Source: Sulfuricurvum sp. (GTDB lineage: Bacteria > Campylobacterota > Campylobacteria > Campylobacterales > Sulfurimonadaceae). From it: 64,000 nucleotides of DNA. The DNA lies in assembly GCA_030696775.1 (NCBI GenBank), contig JAUYRN010000031.1, forward strand, positions 1 through 64,000. The letters are read 5' to 3'. A model generated the notes under the pieces. It was not told where the DNA came from and searched no databases. It worked only from the letters and a program-made list of their open reading frames with translations. Positions 24,342-33,605 of the stretch are shown piece after piece. The translations under genes were made by a program, and so were the position numbers. Each line of letters starts with the position of its first letter. Positions within the stretch are counted from its first letter, which is position 1.

Positions 24342-25678
24342 AATATAAATCCTAATCCAAACGAGTAGATACCTTCATTACTATAGTTGGCTGAGTCGGC
24401 ATCATTTTTGTTATGACGCACTTTGTACTCCCCTTTTAAGACCACTTGTTCATGGGGGAAGTAATTCAGACCATAGGTAAAGCTTTCTGTATTTCCAAAC
24501 GCAATCCCATTGACCATTGATGTGGCTAACTTGTAGTTTTCGTATTGGAAAAAGATCGGTAATCGTGCATTTGCTTGTATAAAATATGGTAAGACATTAT
24601 ACTCTAAATTCACATAGCCTCCCCGTGCAGATTCGGGATGAAATGGAAAATCGAGAGTTGTATCACCGACCGTATGAAGTCCGAGATAAGAATCCGCATG
24701 GCTTAAATGTGCTTGGGCATAAAGTCCTTTGATTTTAAAACCCTCATTTTGATATTGGGCATGAAGATCAGCAAGGGTTAAGCGTCCCACTTCTTTATCA
24801 TTCGTAGAGGGACCTGCTTCTCCTGTATAGAAGCTTGCACCTATAAGGAGACCGTTAATCCCAGTGTAATCGAGACGAGCGACAGCCGCAAGATTGGAGG
24901 TTTGACTGTTTGTTTCATTCCCTCCGCGACGACCATCCCGAATCCAGTTTTTACCATAAGTTCCTTCATCAGGAACTCCATCATGATTTGCAAGACCCAT
25001 ATCCAATGCTACAACCGCACCTACTGCATAATTGAACGTGTCCGTTTTTCCATAAACCGTTAATCCATTTTCATGCCACGTTGAGGGAATAAGGTAATTT
25101 TCGACATCAGGACGTTTTACCGTATTATAAAGTACCGGCTCATGATTTTGATTAATAAGCCCCATAGGGACAACTTGTTGACCCAAACGAACGTTAAATG
25201 CCGGGTTAATCAAAAAATCAAGATAAAGCTGCTCAATCGCTATTTCTGCACCGCCGTGCTCAAATTCAATTTCAGAATTCAAGATGATAGTATCGCTAAA
25301 CTTATATCCGATATAAGGGACAAAGCGATAGACCTCCGTCTCGTCCGCACCCGAATGCTCTTGGTGTGTGTAATACATTTCACCATATCCACCAATAGAG
25401 AGCGGATTTTTAGAATAATAAACTTTTGATGCTGCTGCACCCAAGCCTGCTTCAGTTTTAGACATATCGACACTGCTAAACGAGGTCGCGTTTTGAACAT
25501 TAATCAGTTCAGATGTAAGAGCATTGGTTTGTTCACCCTGCTTTTTATCATTCGCTTCTAGCGCACTGAGACGTTCACTTAGAATTTTAAGCTGTACTTT
25601 TAGGTCACTTAGCTCATCAGCCGATAATGCAGTGGTAATCGCCATAGCGGCAACAGTACTTAGGAAGAGTTTTTTCAT
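24338..25678 (-). CDS. outer-membrane porin with N-terminal coiled coil
   Basis: 446 residues from the chosen ATG (MKKLFLSTVAAMAITTALSA signal peptide), which has AAAGGA upstream. An open frame extends 27 codons further but lacks a signal. After the signal is a coiled coil (LSDLKVQLKILSERLSALEAN), then a beta-barrel with alternating aromatic strands ending in YSFGLGFIF, where the terminal Phe is typical of BAM substrates. It resembles phosphate-selective-type (OprO/P) porins, but the substrate is not evident. First gene of the operon, with a Fur-box-like site at its promoter, so a role in iron or iron-chelate entry is inferred. Confidence 0.8.
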   Translation of the reverse strand: MKKLFLSTVAAMAITTALSADELSDLKVQLKILSERLSALEANDKKQGEQTNALTSELINVQNATSFSSVDMSKTEAGLGAAASKVYYSKNPLSIGGYGEMYYTHQEHSGADETEVYRFVPYIGYKFSDTIILNSEIEFEHGGAEIAIEQLYLDFLINPAFNVRLGQQVVPMGLINQNHEPVLYNTVKRPDVENYLIPSTWHENGLTVYGKTDTFNYAVGAVVALDMGLANHDGVPDEGTYGKNWIRDGRRGGNETNSQTSNLAAVARLDYTGINGLLIGASFYTGEAGPSTNDKEVGRLTLADLHAQYQNEGFKIKGLYAQAHLSHADSYLGLHTVGDTTLDFPFHPESARGGYVNLEYNVLPYFIQANARLPIFFQYENYKLATSMVNGIAFGNTESFTYGLNYFPHEQVVLKGEYKVRHNKNDADSANYSNEGIYSFGLGFIF

Positions 25679-25693
25679 CGGGTATCCTTTTAT

Positions 25694-25712
25694 GATAGTG
25701 ATTATTGATTGC
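25694..25712. promoter_or_regulatory. Fur-box-like site at the porin promoter
   Basis: GATAGTGATTATTGATTGC (12 of 19 to the Fur consensus). It covers the expected transcription start of the porin operon, whose minus-strand TATAAT is at 25716-25721. Confidence 0.45.
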
Positions 25713-25748
25713 GAAATTATAGAGCAGCAAGCTGAAAGCAATATTAAT

Positions 25749-25767
25749 AATGCAAACAATTATCATT
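25749..25767. promoter_or_regulatory. Fur-box-like site upstream of apbE
   Basis: AATGCAAACAATTATCATT, or AATGATAATTGTTTGCATT on the other strand, resembles the Fur 6-1-6 pattern. It lies between the divergent porin and apbE promoters. Confidence 0.4.
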
Positions 25768-25803
25768 TAGAAAAAGATGCTGTTCAAATGGTACACTTTC
25801 GGT

Positions 25804-26760
25804 ATGAAAGCATTATTCTTTTTTTTATCTCTAGTAATTTTTCTTTTCGGCGATGAGCGGGTTCAGATGCATATGGGAACCCTCATCAGTGTCAATATTA
25901 CTGACCATGACGAGGTTTTTATACCCGCAGGAGATGAAAATCTTACGGATGAGGTATTTTCCCTTTTTAAAGATTTGGATGAGAAGCTCTCAACCTATAA
26001 AAGTGATTCGGAAATTTCACGATTGAATCGTGATCATGAAGCAAATCTATCGAATGTAACACGTACTGTTTTAGAGCGGTCGATAGAAATGAATCACAAA
26101 ACGCAAGGTGCCTTTGATATAACAATCGGTTCTTTAAGCCATGGAGCATACCATTTCGGAACACAGGAAAAACTCCCAACATCAGCAGAGATCCAGCATG
26201 CTTTGACTTTTGTAGGTGGAACCCATATTTGGATGGATCACGAGAAAGTAAGTGTGACAAAGGGAACGATTATAGATTTAGGCGGTATTGGCAAAGGATA
26301 CGCGGTTGATCTCTCTATCACTTTATTAGAACGCCGTGGAGTCAAAAAAGCGGTGATTGCTGCATCGGGAGATATTGGGTGCTTAGGAGAATGTGAGGTA
26401 CGTATCCAAGATCCTTTTCATTCTAAAGGTATCGTTGCAACCGTAACTTCAATTTTGCCTCGATTTGCCATCAGTACCAGTGGTAATTATGAACGCTATA
26501 TTCGTAATAAAGAGCATAATCATCTTCTCAATCCGAAAACAGGAAAATCTGAGCAAAATTTTGCTTCGGTAACGTTGTTTGGAAAAGGGGACAACACCGC
26601 GTTAGATGCAATCGCCACAGGTGTTTCTATTATGAGAGTAGATCAGGCAATCGCACTATTAGAACGTGAAAATATCGGATATTTTTTGATTCACAATGAT
26701 GGACATATATTTCAAAGTAAGATAATAGAAGGAATTAGGATAGAAAATAACGAACAGTAA
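25804..26760 (+). CDS. apbE: ApbE-type FAD:protein FMN transferase
   Basis: Attaches FMN to Thr of exported flavoproteins using FAD. 318 residues from the chosen ATG, whose N-terminus (MKALFFFLSLVIFLFG) is an export signal. Motifs: STYKSDSEISRLN, GAFDITIGSL, DLGGIGKGYAVD (FAD and metal site), AASGDIG and the final TALDAIATGVSIM. The expected substrate is the FMN-binding protein encoded divergently (T149). An upstream ATG at 25777 would delay the signal and was rejected. No Shine-Dalgarno precedes the ATG. TACACT (25792-25797) sits 6 bases before it, which would give a leaderless mRNA. Confidence 0.93.
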   Translation: MKALFFFLSLVIFLFGDERVQMHMGTLISVNITDHDEVFIPAGDENLTDEVFSLFKDLDEKLSTYKSDSEISRLNRDHEANLSNVTRTVLERSIEMNHKTQGAFDITIGSLSHGAYHFGTQEKLPTSAEIQHALTFVGGTHIWMDHEKVSVTKGTIIDLGGIGKGYAVDLSITLLERRGVKKAVIAASGDIGCLGECEVRIQDPFHSKGIVATVTSILPRFAISTSGNYERYIRNKEHNHLLNPKTGKSEQNFASVTLFGKGDNTALDAIATGVSIMRVDQAIALLERENIGYFLIHNDGHIFQSKIIEGIRIENNEQ

Positions 26761-26764
26761 AAGT

Positions 26765-26783
26765 AATAACGATTATCACTATT
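26765..26783. promoter_or_regulatory. Fur box upstream of the MauG-like gene (distal)
   Basis: AATAACGATTATCACTATT matches the Fur consensus GATAATGATTATCATTATC at 15 of 19 positions. Confidence 0.6.
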
Positions 26784-26813
26784 GACTTATAGCATCTCTT
26801 ATGATATATTTCT

Positions 26814-26832
26814 GAAAATCATTATCATAAAG
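26814..26832. promoter_or_regulatory. Fur box upstream of the MauG-like gene (proximal)
   Basis: GAAAATCATTATCATAAAG matches the Fur consensus at 14 of 19 positions. It lies immediately upstream of the AAAGGA ribosome-binding site. Together with the site at 26765-26783 it would give strong iron repression. Confidence 0.55.
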
Positions 26833-26841
26833 GATGTTCGA

Positions 26842-27957
26842 ATGAAAACATCAAGTTCCATAACCTTAGCACTCTCTACCACATTGGTTTTTCTCTTGAG
26901 TGGCTGCAATGAAGGTTCTACTTCCTCTGCCCACTCTTCTACTGAAGTTGATTTAGCGACTCTAGGTGAAGCACTATTTTTTGATACAAATCTCTCCGAA
27001 CCTTCAGGTCAATCGTGTGCATCGTGTCATACAGCGGCAAATGGATTCGCCGATCCTGATAGCAATTTGTCTACATCGGAAGGCGTTATTGCAGGACAAT
27101 TTGGAACACGAAACACTCCGACAGCTGCCTATGCGGTATTCGTTCCTGCTTTTATTTATGATGTTGTGGAAGGACTCTATACGGGAGGGCAATTCTTAGA
27201 TGGTCGCGCTTCACTGCTTGAAGATCAAGCCAAAGGACCACCGCTAAATCCGATAGAAATGCACAATCCCAATAAGGCATCGTATGTTGCCAAAGTAGCG
27301 GCAGCATCCTATGCTCCTTTAGCCAAAAAAATCTTCGGGTTAAATGTATTTGATGACCCAGAAACGGCATACGATAAAATTGCACGCGCTATTGCCGCGT
27401 ATGAGCGGACGAAAGTATTTTCACCCTTTAGCTCAAAATTTGATGCCTATATTAAAGGAACGGCAACGCTAAGTGCACAAGAGCTCGAAGGGTTATCTCT
27501 ATTTGAAGGAAAAGCACAGTGTGTCGCATGTCATCCGACCCGTCCTACCGCTGACGGTACACCGGGATTGTTCACTGATTTTACGTATGATAATCTAGGA
27601 GTTCCAAAAAACATGGCTATTCCTGCCTATGCTGCCGATGCCAACTTTACCGATATTGGTCTTGCTGGAAATATTAAAGTTATTGCCGATGGACGAGCGG
27701 CTGAGAATCGAGGGAAATTCAAAGTGTCAACATTGCGTAACATCGCTATAACGGGACCGTATATGCACAATGGTGTATTTAAAACACTTAAAGAGGTCGT
27801 ATCATTTTACAATACACGGGATACAAACCAAAGCCGTTGGGGCGCTGCGGAAATTCCTGAAACAGTCAATCACACCGAACTTGGGAATCTAGGACTCAGT
27901 GATACTGAAGAAGATGCTATTGTTGCATTTTTACAAACACTTACGGATACTTATTAA
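26842..27957 (+). CDS. diheme cytochrome c peroxidase / MauG-family lipoprotein
   Basis: 371 residues from the ATG preceded by AAAGGATG. A lipoprotein signal ends FLLSGC (C22). The two heme c sites are SCASCH (C59, C62, H63) and QCVACH (C227, C230, H231), with family regions LGEALFFD, GTRNTPTAAY, GGQFLDGRA, NPIEM and KFKVSTLRNIAITGPYMHNG. The family reduces H2O2 or oxidises protein/metal substrates in the periplasm; which applies here is not clear. The two Fur boxes upstream tie it to iron status. It is co-directional with apbE, 80 bases away, but appears to have its own promoter. Confidence 0.9.
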   Translation: MKTSSSITLALSTTLVFLLSGCNEGSTSSAHSSTEVDLATLGEALFFDTNLSEPSGQSCASCHTAANGFADPDSNLSTSEGVIAGQFGTRNTPTAAYAVFVPAFIYDVVEGLYTGGQFLDGRASLLEDQAKGPPLNPIEMHNPNKASYVAKVAAASYAPLAKKIFGLNVFDDPETAYDKIARAIAAYERTKVFSPFSSKFDAYIKGTATLSAQELEGLSLFEGKAQCVACHPTRPTADGTPGLFTDFTYDNLGVPKNMAIPAYAADANFTDIGLAGNIKVIADGRAAENRGKFKVSTLRNIAITGPYMHNGVFKTLKEVVSFYNTRDTNQSRWGAAEIPETVNHTELGNLGLSDTEEDAIVAFLQTLTDTY

Positions 27958-28031
27958 GGGGAATACACTTCTCAAGATTTTCTCATCCAATATCCCTATA
28001 ATTAGCCAATATATTATTAAAAAGGATTTGG

Positions 28032-29225
28032 ATGCGATTATTTTCCTTGTTTAGCGCTATTGTTCTCGTGCCTGCATTCTCGTATGGGATGAGTTTTAAC
28101 ACTCTATGCAATCATGCCTACAACGCCTCAAGTGACCTTATCCAAACAAATGGTCACCTATTGGCCAATACACACACTAAGGCTGCGGCTCTTGCGGGTG
28201 AGCCTTTATCGATTGAGGGAAGTGCAAGCAGTGTCACAGGAAAAGACCCTGTAGACAATGGGATGCGCTATGGTGCTATGCTCAATTACCAGCTCAAACA
28301 ATTCGGCGTCCAAGAAGCACAAACTAATTACTATGACCAAAATATGAAGAATCTTCAGCAAGAGATTCAACTGCAACAAAAAATTATCCAAGTCATTCTG
28401 AAACGCGATTGGCTCATAGCCTTGATCGAGCAAGAGAAAATTAAGATTTTAGGTGAAAAAGTCACTTTATCCAAGGAAGCTGCCCTGATAGGTCAAAAAA
28501 AAGTGACTGCCGGACGAATGTCACAAATGGAACTTTATCGATTGCAAAGCGATGAGCGTACGGCAGTTCAAGAATTTGCTATGGGAGAGATGGAGCTTGA
28601 ACATGCTCAGCACTCTCTTCAAGAGTCTGCTATGCTCCATGAAGAAATCGTTGTTGATGATTTACGTTTCGACTTTATCTCGGATGATAATGCTACAGAA
28701 GAGAGAATCAATAATGCCGCGATCCTGCAAATTCTTACCGCTCAAATCAACATTCTCGATACTCGCATTAAAAGCACCCATTATGAGGGAAAAGAATTCA
28801 TATCACTGGGAGCCGGTGCAACGCATGAACCGGTACAAAACAGTATTGACTTTCGTATTAACATACCGTTGAGTATAAGTAAAAAAAATGATCAAAAAAT
28901 CGCTGCATTGATGGCAGAAAAAAGTGCACTTCTTCATCGACGAGACGTAACACACCAAAAATTGCAAATGAATATCCATACTCTTTTAGAGCATTTACAA
29001 ACGAGAGAAAAGCGATATAAAGATTCCTTAACAGCGCAAAAGTATCAAAAAACGCTGATGGAGATGGCTCAAAAAGGTTATGAGGCAGGAGTTGTCAGCC
29101 AATTTGAATTTTTGTCAACAAAAAACAGTTTTTATGACATGCAATTGCGTGCTGTAGAACTTAAACGCGAATACATTCAAGAGATGAGTGCAATGGAAGA
29201 AAAATTAGGGAGAATTTGGTTATGA
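28032..29225 (+). CDS. TolC-family outer-membrane efflux protein
   Basis: 397 residues: signal peptide (LFSLFSAIVLVPAFSYG), then long amphipathic helices typical of TolC tunnel proteins (YYDQNMKNLQQEIQLQQKIIQVIL; VTAGRMSQMELYRLQSDERTAVQEFAMGEMELEHAQ). A final helical repeat follows (KGYEAGVVSQFEFLSTKNSFYDMQLRAVELKREYIQ). First gene of the metal-efflux operon; its stop overlaps the adaptor ATG (ATGA). TATAAT at 27997-28002 and AAAAAGGA before the ATG mark a promoter and ribosome-binding site. Confidence 0.88.
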   Translation: MRLFSLFSAIVLVPAFSYGMSFNTLCNHAYNASSDLIQTNGHLLANTHTKAAALAGEPLSIEGSASSVTGKDPVDNGMRYGAMLNYQLKQFGVQEAQTNYYDQNMKNLQQEIQLQQKIIQVILKRDWLIALIEQEKIKILGEKVTLSKEAALIGQKKVTAGRMSQMELYRLQSDERTAVQEFAMGEMELEHAQHSLQESAMLHEEIVVDDLRFDFISDDNATEERINNAAILQILTAQINILDTRIKSTHYEGKEFISLGAGATHEPVQNSIDFRINIPLSISKKNDQKIAALMAEKSALLHRRDVTHQKLQMNIHTLLEHLQTREKRYKDSLTAQKYQKTLMEMAQKGYEAGVVSQFEFLSTKNSFYDMQLRAVELKREYIQEMSAMEEKLGRIWL

Positions 29226-30262
29226 AATCACTATTACTATTACTGGCAATAACAACAGCTGCGATGGCGCAAATCACGATAAACGAAACACAAATGAAAA
29301 AGCTTGGAATTACCACGAGCACTGTCAATATCAGCAACACTGCCCTTATAGGGCCACTGATCGCTAAAATCGATTATGACGAAGATAAATCTAAAAGCTA
29401 CTTTTTAGATCAAGAGGCCTCTGTGATCTCGCTCAATGTCCGCCAAGGAGATCATGTCCAAAAAGGCTCGACGTTGTGTACGATTGCTTCTCCGTCTCTT
29501 ATGGCAAACAGTTTTGAGCTCAAAGAACTGCATAATCGTTATAAAGCGATGCAGAACAACGCTAAAAAAGATGAAACGCTCTACAAAGAGGGAATAATTT
29601 CATATCGTGATTATCAAACCAGCGCACTCGAAGCATCAATACTTCGTTCTCGAATCTCTGTCCTGGAGAGTCAGTTCGCTATCGCAGGAGTTCGTGCTAA
29701 CACCAATGGTACTATGAATGTGATCGCTCAAAAAAGTGGTATTGTCACGAATGCCCCACTGGCTGTTGCCGAAAAAATCACCCCTTATCAACCCTATTTT
29801 AGAATTTCAGACTCTAGCGCAATGGTTGCCATGATTAATATCTCCCCAAGGCTTATCTCCTCTGTTTCCAAAGGCGACACTGTTTTGTCCAAAGACGCTC
29901 ATCCTATTGGTACAGTTATCTCAGTCTCTCCTGCCATTAGCGGCTTGACAAACTCAGCCATCGCTATAGCACGTATTCGTGGCTCACAGTTGCGTGCCGG
30001 AACGACCATCGGCGTATTAGTATCCGCTCAAAAACCAACTGCCAGTATCCTAATCCCGTCGCACGCACTAGCACAGTTTGGTGGAAAAACCATTTGTTTC
30101 ATTCGTAACAGTACTGGATTTAGCGCTCAAGAACTCCTAATCGTGGCAACAACTAAAGAGGGTGTTTTGGTGCGCCAAAAAGGAATTGATACGAATACCA
30201 AAGTAGCCATTAGCGGTCTCATCATCCTCAAAGGCGCAATGAGCGGATTGGGGTTTGAATAA
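29222..30262 (+). CDS. RND efflux periplasmic adaptor (CusB/CzcB-like)
   Basis: 346 residues with a signal peptide (LLLLLAITTAAMA). Membrane-fusion protein layout: barrel-sandwich hybrid half (VISLNVRQGDHVQKGSTLCTIASP), helical hairpin (LKELHNRYKAMQNNAKKDETLYKEGIISYRDYQTS), second lipoyl half (NVIAQKSGIVTNAPLAVAEKITPYQPYFRIS), then beta-barrel and membrane-proximal domains. It joins the outer-membrane channel to the RND pump. No Met-rich N-terminal copper-binding stretch is visible. It ends on the same base where the pump gene begins. Confidence 0.88.
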   Translation: MKSLLLLLAITTAAMAQITINETQMKKLGITTSTVNISNTALIGPLIAKIDYDEDKSKSYFLDQEASVISLNVRQGDHVQKGSTLCTIASPSLMANSFELKELHNRYKAMQNNAKKDETLYKEGIISYRDYQTSALEASILRSRISVLESQFAIAGVRANTNGTMNVIAQKSGIVTNAPLAVAEKITPYQPYFRISDSSAMVAMINISPRLISSVSKGDTVLSKDAHPIGTVISVSPAISGLTNSAIAIARIRGSQLRAGTTIGVLVSAQKPTASILIPSHALAQFGGKTICFIRNSTGFSAQELLIVATTKEGVLVRQKGIDTNTKVAISGLIILKGAMSGLGFE

Positions 30263-33200
30263 TGTTAAGCTCAATCATTGAGTTTTCACTCAAACAGCGG
30301 ATAGTTATTTTACTCATGGCGGTGGGGATACTCATAGGAGGGGTCTATTCGTTTCTTAAAATTCCTATCGATGCATTCCCTGACATCTCATCCACGCAAG
30401 TAAAAATAATTCTAAAAGCTCCCGGGATGTCTCCCGAGGAGGTAGAATCACGAGTAGTACGACCACTCGAAGCTGAGCTCATGGGGTTGGAAAATCAAAC
30501 CATGCTTAAAAGCACCTCAAAATACGGTATTGCCGATATTACCATCGATTTCAAAGATGGTACGGATGTTTATCGTTCCCGCGCTCAAGTTTCTGAAAAA
30601 CTCTCAAGCGCAATGAGCGCCCTTCCAAAAGGGGTCAATGGTGGCATGGCGCCCATCACGACTCCATTGGGAGAAATTTTTATGTTCACCATCGAGGGAA
30701 ATATCTCTCAGCAAGCCAAGCGAGAATTACTTGATTTTACCATACGTCCTGCCTTGCGAGGAGCAAAGGGAGTTGCGGACATCAATGCCCTCGGTGGAGA
30801 AGCCCGTACCATCACCATTGTTCCCGATGTAAGTGCCATGGGACGACTTGGAATTACCATCTCTACACTCGAACAGGCTTTAAGCGAAAACCTCAAAAAT
30901 GACGGTGCAGGCAGACTGGATAAAGGCGATGAAGGCTATTTGGTCAAAGTCCAAAGTGGCGTCAAGAACAAAGATGAAATCGGCAACATTACCATCCATT
31001 CGCACAATGGACCGATACGTATCAGTGATTTTTGTGCCATTAATGAAGAATCTCGCACCCGCATGGGATTTGTAACCAAAGATGGACTCGGCGAAGCAAC
31101 CGAGGGTCTTGTTATGGCGTTGCGAGGAGCAAATGCCAAAGAGAGCATTATTGAGATCAAAGAGCGTCTTGCCATCCTTGCACCAACGCTTCCGGAAGGG
31201 GTCAAAATTGTCCCTTTTTATGATCGCAGTGAACTCACCCAAAAAGCGGTCGATACTGTCTCTAAAGCACTCACTGAAGCCGTTGTGCTGGTTATCATAC
31301 TCTTGCTCCTCTTTTTAGGAGATGCTCGTGCGGCGATCAGTGTCGCTGTGATATTACCATTGGCCATTTCGATAGCCTTTATCCTCATGCAAGCCACGGG
31401 AATTACTGCAAATCTCATGAGCTTGGGAGGATTAGCCATTGCCGTGGGAATTCTCGTCGATTCCGCTGTTGTTGTTGTGGAAAACACCTTTGCAGCCCTG
31501 GGTGAAAAAAATCAAAAACTTCCCAAACTTCATCTCGTTTATCGAGCTAGCAAAGAGGTGAGTCTCTCGGTATTCAGCGGTCTACTCATTATTTCTGTTG
31601 TCTTTTTGCCTCTTCTTTCCCTCGAAGGGTTAGAAGGAAAACTTTTTGCACCTGTGGCCATGACGATTGTATTTGCACTCTTGGGCTCTCTTGTCCTCTC
31701 TTTGACCGTCATTCCGGTTGTCGCATCGCTATTGCTCAAATCCACTCCTCACCATGAGACAAAGTTGGATATGTTTTTTGCTCGTCTGTACAAACCGCTT
31801 CTTTCATTTGCACTCAATCGCACTAAAACACTTTTTACCGGAGCCATTATTTTCCTAATCCTTAGTTTTTCACTCTACACACTCGTAGGTAAAACGTTTA
31901 TGCCCACACTCGATGAGGGTGATATTATCCTAGCCATAGAGCCCATACCTTCTATCTCTCTTGAAGCCTCTAAAGAGCTAAATCTCGCCATTCAAAAAGA
32001 GTTAATCAAAAATATTCCTGAGATTAAAACCATCGTTGCCCGTACAGGATCGGATGAAATGGGCTTGGATCCCATGATGCTCAACCAAACCGATACATTT
32101 TTAGTTCTAAAACCAAAAAATGAGTGGAAAGCCGCTTCTAAAGAAGAAATCCTCCAAAATATCACAGCAGCCCTCAAACCTTTTGCAGGAGTTGGGTTTA
32201 GTTTTACACAACCCATCGATATGCGTATCTCTGAGATGCTCACAGGCTCTCGCGGAGATTTGGCAATCAAAATTTTTGGTACCGACATCAACACGTTAAA
32301 TGTTCTCAGTTCACAGGTAGGGAAAATTTTAGAGGGGATTTCCGGTTCCAGTGAAGTTATCGTTACCCTTAATACTGGGATCAACTATCTCACCGTAACG
32401 CCTGATCGTTTTGCAACCGCAAACACAGGGGTAAGCAGCGGTGAATTACAACAATTTCTCAAAGCCTCGCTCGAGGGAATTATCGTCGATACTTTACCAG
32501 AGGGGAATATTCGGACTCCTGTTATGATCCGTTTGGACAGTGACATTGCAAAAGATTTTGATAAATTCAGCGCACTTGAGATCCCTCTTATGGAAGGAGG
32601 AAGCGTCCCTATTGCAAGTATCGCAACGATTACACAAAACGAAGGACCCGTACAAGTCATTCGTGAAAATAATGAACGACTCAGTGTTGTACGATCAAAC
32701 GTAGAAAATCGAGATTTAGTCGGGTTTGTTGAGGAAGCAAAACAAAAAATAAGCAATGATATTAAACTCCCAGATGGGTATCACATCACTTACGGAGGAC
32801 AGTTTGAAAATCAGCAACGCTCTTCTGCGAGGCTGATGGCAGTGGTTCCAGTAAGTATCGTGGTAATTTTCTTTATCCTCTTTTTTACCTTCCGATCCGT
32901 GAGCAACACGTTGCTCATTTTACTCAATATCCCTTTTGCGATTACAGGAGGCATTATCTCTCTGTTTATCAGCGGAGAATACCTCTCTGTCCCTGCATCG
33001 GTAGGCTTTATCGCCCTTTTTGGTATTGCAGTGCTCAACGGTATCGTTATGGTGAGCTATTTCAACACTCTGCTGGCTAATGGTTATACCATCGATGAAG
33101 CAGTTGGCGAAGGAGCACGCAGACGGCTTCGTCCCGTGCTGATGACGGCGTTTATCGCGGCACTTGGACTGCTACCGTTATTATTTGCAACCGGAGTCGG

Positions 33201-33321
33201 AAGTGAAATCCAAAAACCGCTCGCAATCGTTGTACTTGGGGGATTGGTCACATCGACTATTCTTACTCTCCTGATTTTACCGCCTGCCTTTAAAATGATC
33301 TATAATCGAGGTAAAAAATGA
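30262..33321 (+). CDS. heavy-metal RND efflux pump (CusA/CzcA family)
   Basis: 1019-residue inner-membrane proton antiporter of the HME-RND class. Visible are TM1, a large porter domain with PGMSPEEVESRVVRPLEAEL and GIADITIDFKDGTDVYRSRAQV, the TM2-6 block, and the second porter half with GSDEMGLDPMMLNQTDTFLVLKP and FTQPIDMRISEMLTG. The TM4 signature GGLAIAVGILVDSAVVVVEN lacks the DFG of zinc/cobalt/cadmium pumps. Monovalent copper/silver or another ion is therefore as likely as zinc. The operon with TolC, adaptor, DUF3240 and a two-component pair is a self-contained resistance module. Confidence 0.93.
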   Translation: MLSSIIEFSLKQRIVILLMAVGILIGGVYSFLKIPIDAFPDISSTQVKIILKAPGMSPEEVESRVVRPLEAELMGLENQTMLKSTSKYGIADITIDFKDGTDVYRSRAQVSEKLSSAMSALPKGVNGGMAPITTPLGEIFMFTIEGNISQQAKRELLDFTIRPALRGAKGVADINALGGEARTITIVPDVSAMGRLGITISTLEQALSENLKNDGAGRLDKGDEGYLVKVQSGVKNKDEIGNITIHSHNGPIRISDFCAINEESRTRMGFVTKDGLGEATEGLVMALRGANAKESIIEIKERLAILAPTLPEGVKIVPFYDRSELTQKAVDTVSKALTEAVVLVIILLLLFLGDARAAISVAVILPLAISIAFILMQATGITANLMSLGGLAIAVGILVDSAVVVVENTFAALGEKNQKLPKLHLVYRASKEVSLSVFSGLLIISVVFLPLLSLEGLEGKLFAPVAMTIVFALLGSLVLSLTVIPVVASLLLKSTPHHETKLDMFFARLYKPLLSFALNRTKTLFTGAIIFLILSFSLYTLVGKTFMPTLDEGDIILAIEPIPSISLEASKELNLAIQKELIKNIPEIKTIVARTGSDEMGLDPMMLNQTDTFLVLKPKNEWKAASKEEILQNITAALKPFAGVGFSFTQPIDMRISEMLTGSRGDLAIKIFGTDINTLNVLSSQVGKILEGISGSSEVIVTLNTGINYLTVTPDRFATANTGVSSGELQQFLKASLEGIIVDTLPEGNIRTPVMIRLDSDIAKDFDKFSALEIPLMEGGSVPIASIATITQNEGPVQVIRENNERLSVVRSNVENRDLVGFVEEAKQKISNDIKLPDGYHITYGGQFENQQRSSARLMAVVPVSIVVIFFILFFTFRSVSNTLLILLNIPFAITGGIISLFISGEYLSVPASVGFIALFGIAVLNGIVMVSYFNTLLANGYTIDEAVGEGARRRLRPVLMTAFIAALGLLPLLFATGVGSEIQKPLAIVVLGGLVTSTILTLLILPPAFKMIYNRGKK

Positions 33322-33605
33322 ACTTGAATAAAATGGATATTTACTTTGATATCGCGAATAAAGACACCTTAGTTGATTTATTATTAGAAGAAGGATATGA
33401 TGATTTTTATTTTTCCCCTTGTAAACGCTACGGTGCAGGGGCCTTTTTGGTCAGCACAGAAGAACAAGTAAGTGCCAGACGGGATTTTGGATTGTTTAGC
33501 CTGTTTTTACAAAAAGCTGAAGCTATAGTTCTGGCCTGCGCTATCAAAGAAGAACTAAAAGACAAAACAATTAAGATATTTATAGACGAGGTCAAAGAGC
33601 TTTAA
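33318..33605 (+). CDS. DUF3240-like small protein of the RND cluster
   Basis: 95 residues, probably a small alpha-beta (PII-like ferredoxin-fold) protein. Expected features are a DTLVDLLLEEGYDDFYFSPCKRYG start, an EEQVSARRDF middle and an AIKEELKDKTIKIFIDEVKEL end. Proteins of this family are repeatedly found directly after HME-RND pump genes, as here, where it overlaps the pump stop by 4 bases. Biochemical role unknown; metal or nucleotide sensing has been suggested by fold only. One Cys (SPCKRYG) is a candidate ligand. Confidence 0.7.
   Translation: MNLNKMDIYFDIANKDTLVDLLLEEGYDDFYFSPCKRYGAGAFLVSTEEQVSARRDFGLFSLFLQKAEAIVLACAIKEELKDKTIKIFIDEVKEL

Noticed and set aside
30708-33038. Several open frames antisense to the RND pump gene
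   Set aside because: They lack ribosome-binding sites, have biased composition, and mirror the codon pattern of the real gene.
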